NCBI GenBank assembly: GCA_013139905.1
Contig: WSZW01000074.1
Coordinates: 1-7,216, forward strand
DNA: 7,216 nucleotides
Direction: 5' to 3'
Origin: an archaeon
Lineage (GTDB): Archaea > EX4484-52 > B79-G9
A program made the position numbers and the translations under genes. Position 1 is the stretch's first letter; each line of letters starts with the position of its first letter. This document shows positions 6,117-7,216 of the stretch, piece after piece. The notes below the pieces were generated by a model. It was not told the origin of the DNA. It was given only the letters and a program-made list of their open reading frames with translations, and made no database searches.

Positions 6117-6353
6117 ATGTTTGAAGATGAATTTAAAAAATTTTATATTGAAGGGCAAAAATATTCCAAAGAAGGTAAAGTATATATTCTTAATAAAATT
6201 ATATTTTCGCATAAATGCAGTTGTGACTGTCCAGGACCATTTGGAAATTGTGATGGAAAAGAATTACATTTTACTCCAGATAGTTGGAAATGTCCATATG
6301 AAGGTAGTGAACTTGCATACGAAAAAGTACAAGATACAAATGTACGGTGGTAA
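6117..6353 (+). CDS. Four-cysteine RW-tail protein, copy E (78 aa)
   Basis: A diverged family member with 'FEDEFKKFYIEGQKY' (2-16), cysteines C34, C36, C38, C45 and C59 (C38-x6-C45-x13-C59), 'GPFGNCDGKELHF' as in copies A and B, and the tail TNVRW. It therefore links the A/B and C/D subgroups. The ATG follows the GGTGAT signal made by the end of copy D. Its last codons CGG TGG (6345-6350) form the SD for the DUF3307 gene. An overlapping open frame from 6121 is a shadow, as it lacks the family motifs. Confidence 0.84.
   Translation: MFEDEFKKFYIEGQKYSKEGKVYILNKIIFSHKCSCDCPGPFGNCDGKELHFTPDSWKCPYEGSELAYEKVQDTNVRW
6345..6350 (+). promoter_or_regulatory. SD in Arg-Trp codons, fixes the DUF3307 start
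   Basis: CGGTGG, the last two codons of copy E, lies five bases before ATG 6356. An in-frame GTG at 6347 would lie inside this signal, so 6356 is the better start. The signal is weaker than AGGAGG but has normal spacing. Confidence 0.5.
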
Positions 6354-6355
6354 TA

Positions 6356-6685
6356 ATGATTGATTTTACACTATTATACTTTATGATAACTGCACATTGT
6401 CTTGCAGATATGTGTTGGCAACCTAGTTTTATAGCTCATAATAAACATAGATTATTTGTATTGATGTTTTTCCACGCTTTGACAGTATCTTCAGTTATAA
6501 GTATTCCTATGTATATTTTTGGATATGAGAGCTTTGCAGCAGGAGTTATATTCTTAATATCTACACATATACTTATAGATACATGGAAATCACAACAACC
6601 AAAAGACGATGCCCATTTTTGGTGTCTTTACGTTGACCAAGGAGCACATTTGTTAGCAATGATTATTATAGTAATATTACAATAA
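6356..6685 (+). CDS. DUF3307-family small membrane protein (109 aa)
   Basis: An integral membrane protein matching DUF3307 by its polar residues set in hydrophobic helices: H14, D18 and Q22 in 'TAHCLADMCWQP', H30-K-H-R, H40 in 'FFHALT', H71-x3-D75-x2-K78 in 'STHILIDTWK', and D94-Q95-x2-H98 in 'YVDQGAHLL'. I see about four membrane segments (roughly 4-20, 34-55, 60-76, 94-108). The family occurs in bacteria and phages and has no settled function that I know of; the conserved H/D residues suggest metal binding within the membrane. It starts three bases after the stop of copy E, using that gene's end as SD, and is followed closely by copy F. It is an unrelated insertion in the cysteine-rich array. 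Confidence 0.85.
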   Translation: MIDFTLLYFMITAHCLADMCWQPSFIAHNKHRLFVLMFFHALTVSSVISIPMYIFGYESFAAGVIFLISTHILIDTWKSQQPKDDAHFWCLYVDQGAHLLAMIIIVILQ

Positions 6686-6687
6686 AT

Positions 6688-6921
6688 ATGAATAGAAATG
6701 GATATGAAGTCGGCTGTATGTATAGATCAATATACGGCAATGAAATATTATTTGAATTAGAAAAGATAGTTCCATGTGAGCATTGTACAAATGATATACA
6801 ATGTAATGCATGTGGAGGATTTTCATTAATGTTTAAGAATCATGTTGATGCAAGATGTCAACTTGGATCGGATTTAAAACCATATTTTATTCTTGTAGAA
6901 AAATCTAATAGCAGGTGGTAA
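6688..6921 (+). CDS. Four-cysteine RW-tail protein, copy F (77 aa)
   Basis: A diverged member with 'YEVGCMYRS' near the start (compare Y-x-V-G-x-x-Y), cysteines C30-x2-C33-x5-C39-x2-C42-x14-C57, plus C10, and the tail EKSNSRW. The two C-x2-C pairs make it look more like a zinc ribbon than its relatives do. ATG is two bases after the DUF3307 stop, without a good SD, so it probably relies on coupling. Its AGG TGG TAA end is followed by ATT instead of ATG. It groups with copy G: both have 14 residues between the last two cysteines and the same SNSRW tail. Confidence 0.82.
   Translation: MNRNGYEVGCMYRSIYGNEILFELEKIVPCEHCTNDIQCNACGGFSLMFKNHVDARCQLGSDLKPYFILVEKSNSRW
6913..6918 (+). promoter_or_regulatory. 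SD in Arg-Trp codons of copy F
   Basis: AGGTGG; AGGTG pairs with CACCU at the 3' end of 16S rRNA. It lies four bases before ATT 6923, the same arrangement as the AGATGA-to-ATG step between copies C2 and D. This supports translation of copy G from ATT. Confidence 0.5.
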
Positions 6922-6922
6922 T

Positions 6923-7162
6923 ATTAAAGATGTAAATAATTCTTTATACACAATTGGAAACTTATATACTAAAATTGATAGTAAACATGTATATAAACTT
7001 TTAAAAAAAGAACCATGTACATCGAACGGTAATAGACCACAATGTACACATTGTGAAAACCTTCAATTAATATTTGAAGATTATGATGGTCCAAAATGTC
7101 AAATAAATGTAAATTATAATCCATTTTTTATAGAAGTTCAAAAATCTAATAGTAGGTGGTAA
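6923..7162 (+). CDS. Four-cysteine RW-tail protein, copy G, no ATG, probable ATT start (79 aa)
   Basis: An open frame with unmistakable family features: 'LYTIGNLY' (8-15), C32-x8-C41-x2-C44-x14-C59, 'NLQLIF' between the last two cysteines, 'PFFIEVQKSNSRW' at the end, and TAA at 7160. There is no ATG, GTG or TTG in this frame before the cysteines. ATT at 6923 stands exactly where the array's ATG normally stands (stop TAA, one base, start) and follows AGGTGG. Translation from ATT gives 79 aa, matching the 77-88 of its relatives. If AUU is not used, this is a start-codon-loss pseudogene; the intact frame and tail argue against long decay. Confidence 0.72.
   Translation: MKDVNNSLYTIGNLYTKIDSKHVYKLLKKEPCTSNGNRPQCTHCENLQLIFEDYDGPKCQINVNYNPFFIEVQKSNSRW
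7154..7159 (+). promoter_or_regulatory. SD in Arg-Trp codons of copy G
   Basis: AGGTGG again ends the gene, four bases before ATT 7164, repeating the copy F to copy G junction. It could serve the partial frame that runs off the window. Confidence 0.4.
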
Positions 7163-7163
7163 T

Positions 7164-7216
7164 ATTATTTTTTGGTTACCATCGATAGATAATTTTTTAA
7201 ATTTATTAAGAGGGAA
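7164..7216 (+). CDS. Possible 5' end of a further gene with ATT start (partial)
   Basis: From ATT 7164, one base after the stop of copy G, the frame stays open to the window edge and reads IIFWLPSIDNFLNLLRG. The other two plus-strand frames close within about 30 bases. The peptide looks protein-like (amphipathic, aromatic start) but I do not recognise it, and 17 codons are few in AT-rich DNA. AAGAGGG at 7208-7214 is a good SD, so a new gene may instead start just beyond the edge, making this a spacer. Confidence 0.35.
   Translation, partial: MIFWLPSIDNFLNLLRG

Noticed and set aside
6347..6355. GTG start at 6347 for the DUF3307 gene
   Set aside because: It lies inside the codons of copy E and inside the SD; ATG 6356 has correct spacing and the family N-terminus.
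6121..6363. 80-aa open frame overlapping copy E
   Set aside because: It is a frame shadow with no family motifs, low-complexity Lys/Ile composition and no SD of its own.

Overview
The window is compact and AT-rich (roughly 30% G+C by eye), and every gene lies on the plus strand. Gaps are a few bases, genes overlap ribosome-binding signals, leucine is mostly TTA, and a tRNA-Leu(UAA) sits at the left edge. Most proteins are small and unfamiliar. A 672-aa plus 126-aa gene pair that I recognise as recurrent in phage genomes follows. Together these suggest a dsDNA tailed phage, or a prophage segment, of a low-G+C host that uses Shine-Dalgarno (SD) signals, probably a Firmicute. The host assignment is inference; no structural or replication gene is present to settle it.

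Layout. 3-86: tRNA-Leu(UAA). 110-382: unrecognised 90-aa protein with a strong SD. 395-2413: 672-aa conserved phage protein with a YfaP/DUF2135-like beta-sandwich region. 2426-2806: its usual 126-aa partner. 2811-2839: a perfect 10+1+10 palindrome that closes this block. 2853-4613: a three-domain protein fusing CoaD (phosphopantetheine adenylyltransferase), a CoaE-like kinase (dephospho-CoA kinase) and a COG4339-type HD phosphohydrolase. 4617-7162: a tandem array of small four-cysteine proteins, most of which end in (S/T)N-x-R-W. It is interrupted by a small 'YHVTT' protein (5153-5383) and a DUF3307 membrane protein (6356-6685). A further reading frame runs off the right edge from 7164.

Three things stand out. 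First, the CoaD-CoaE-HD fusion would carry out the last two steps of coenzyme A synthesis in one phage polypeptide, with an HD hydrolase attached. Second, the four-cysteine array is an expanding paralogous family. Its last codons (AGR TGG, Arg-Trp) double as the SD of the next gene, and one pair of copies has been fused by an apparent one-base deletion. Third, at three junctions the position where ATG is expected holds ATT, and the reading frame beyond it is open. In one case the recognisable conserved N-terminus of the protein lies upstream of the only conventional start. AUU initiation is therefore a serious possibility.

No stretch over 300 bases lacks a gene. I saw no CRISPR array, insertion sequence, attachment site or convincing sigma-70 promoter.
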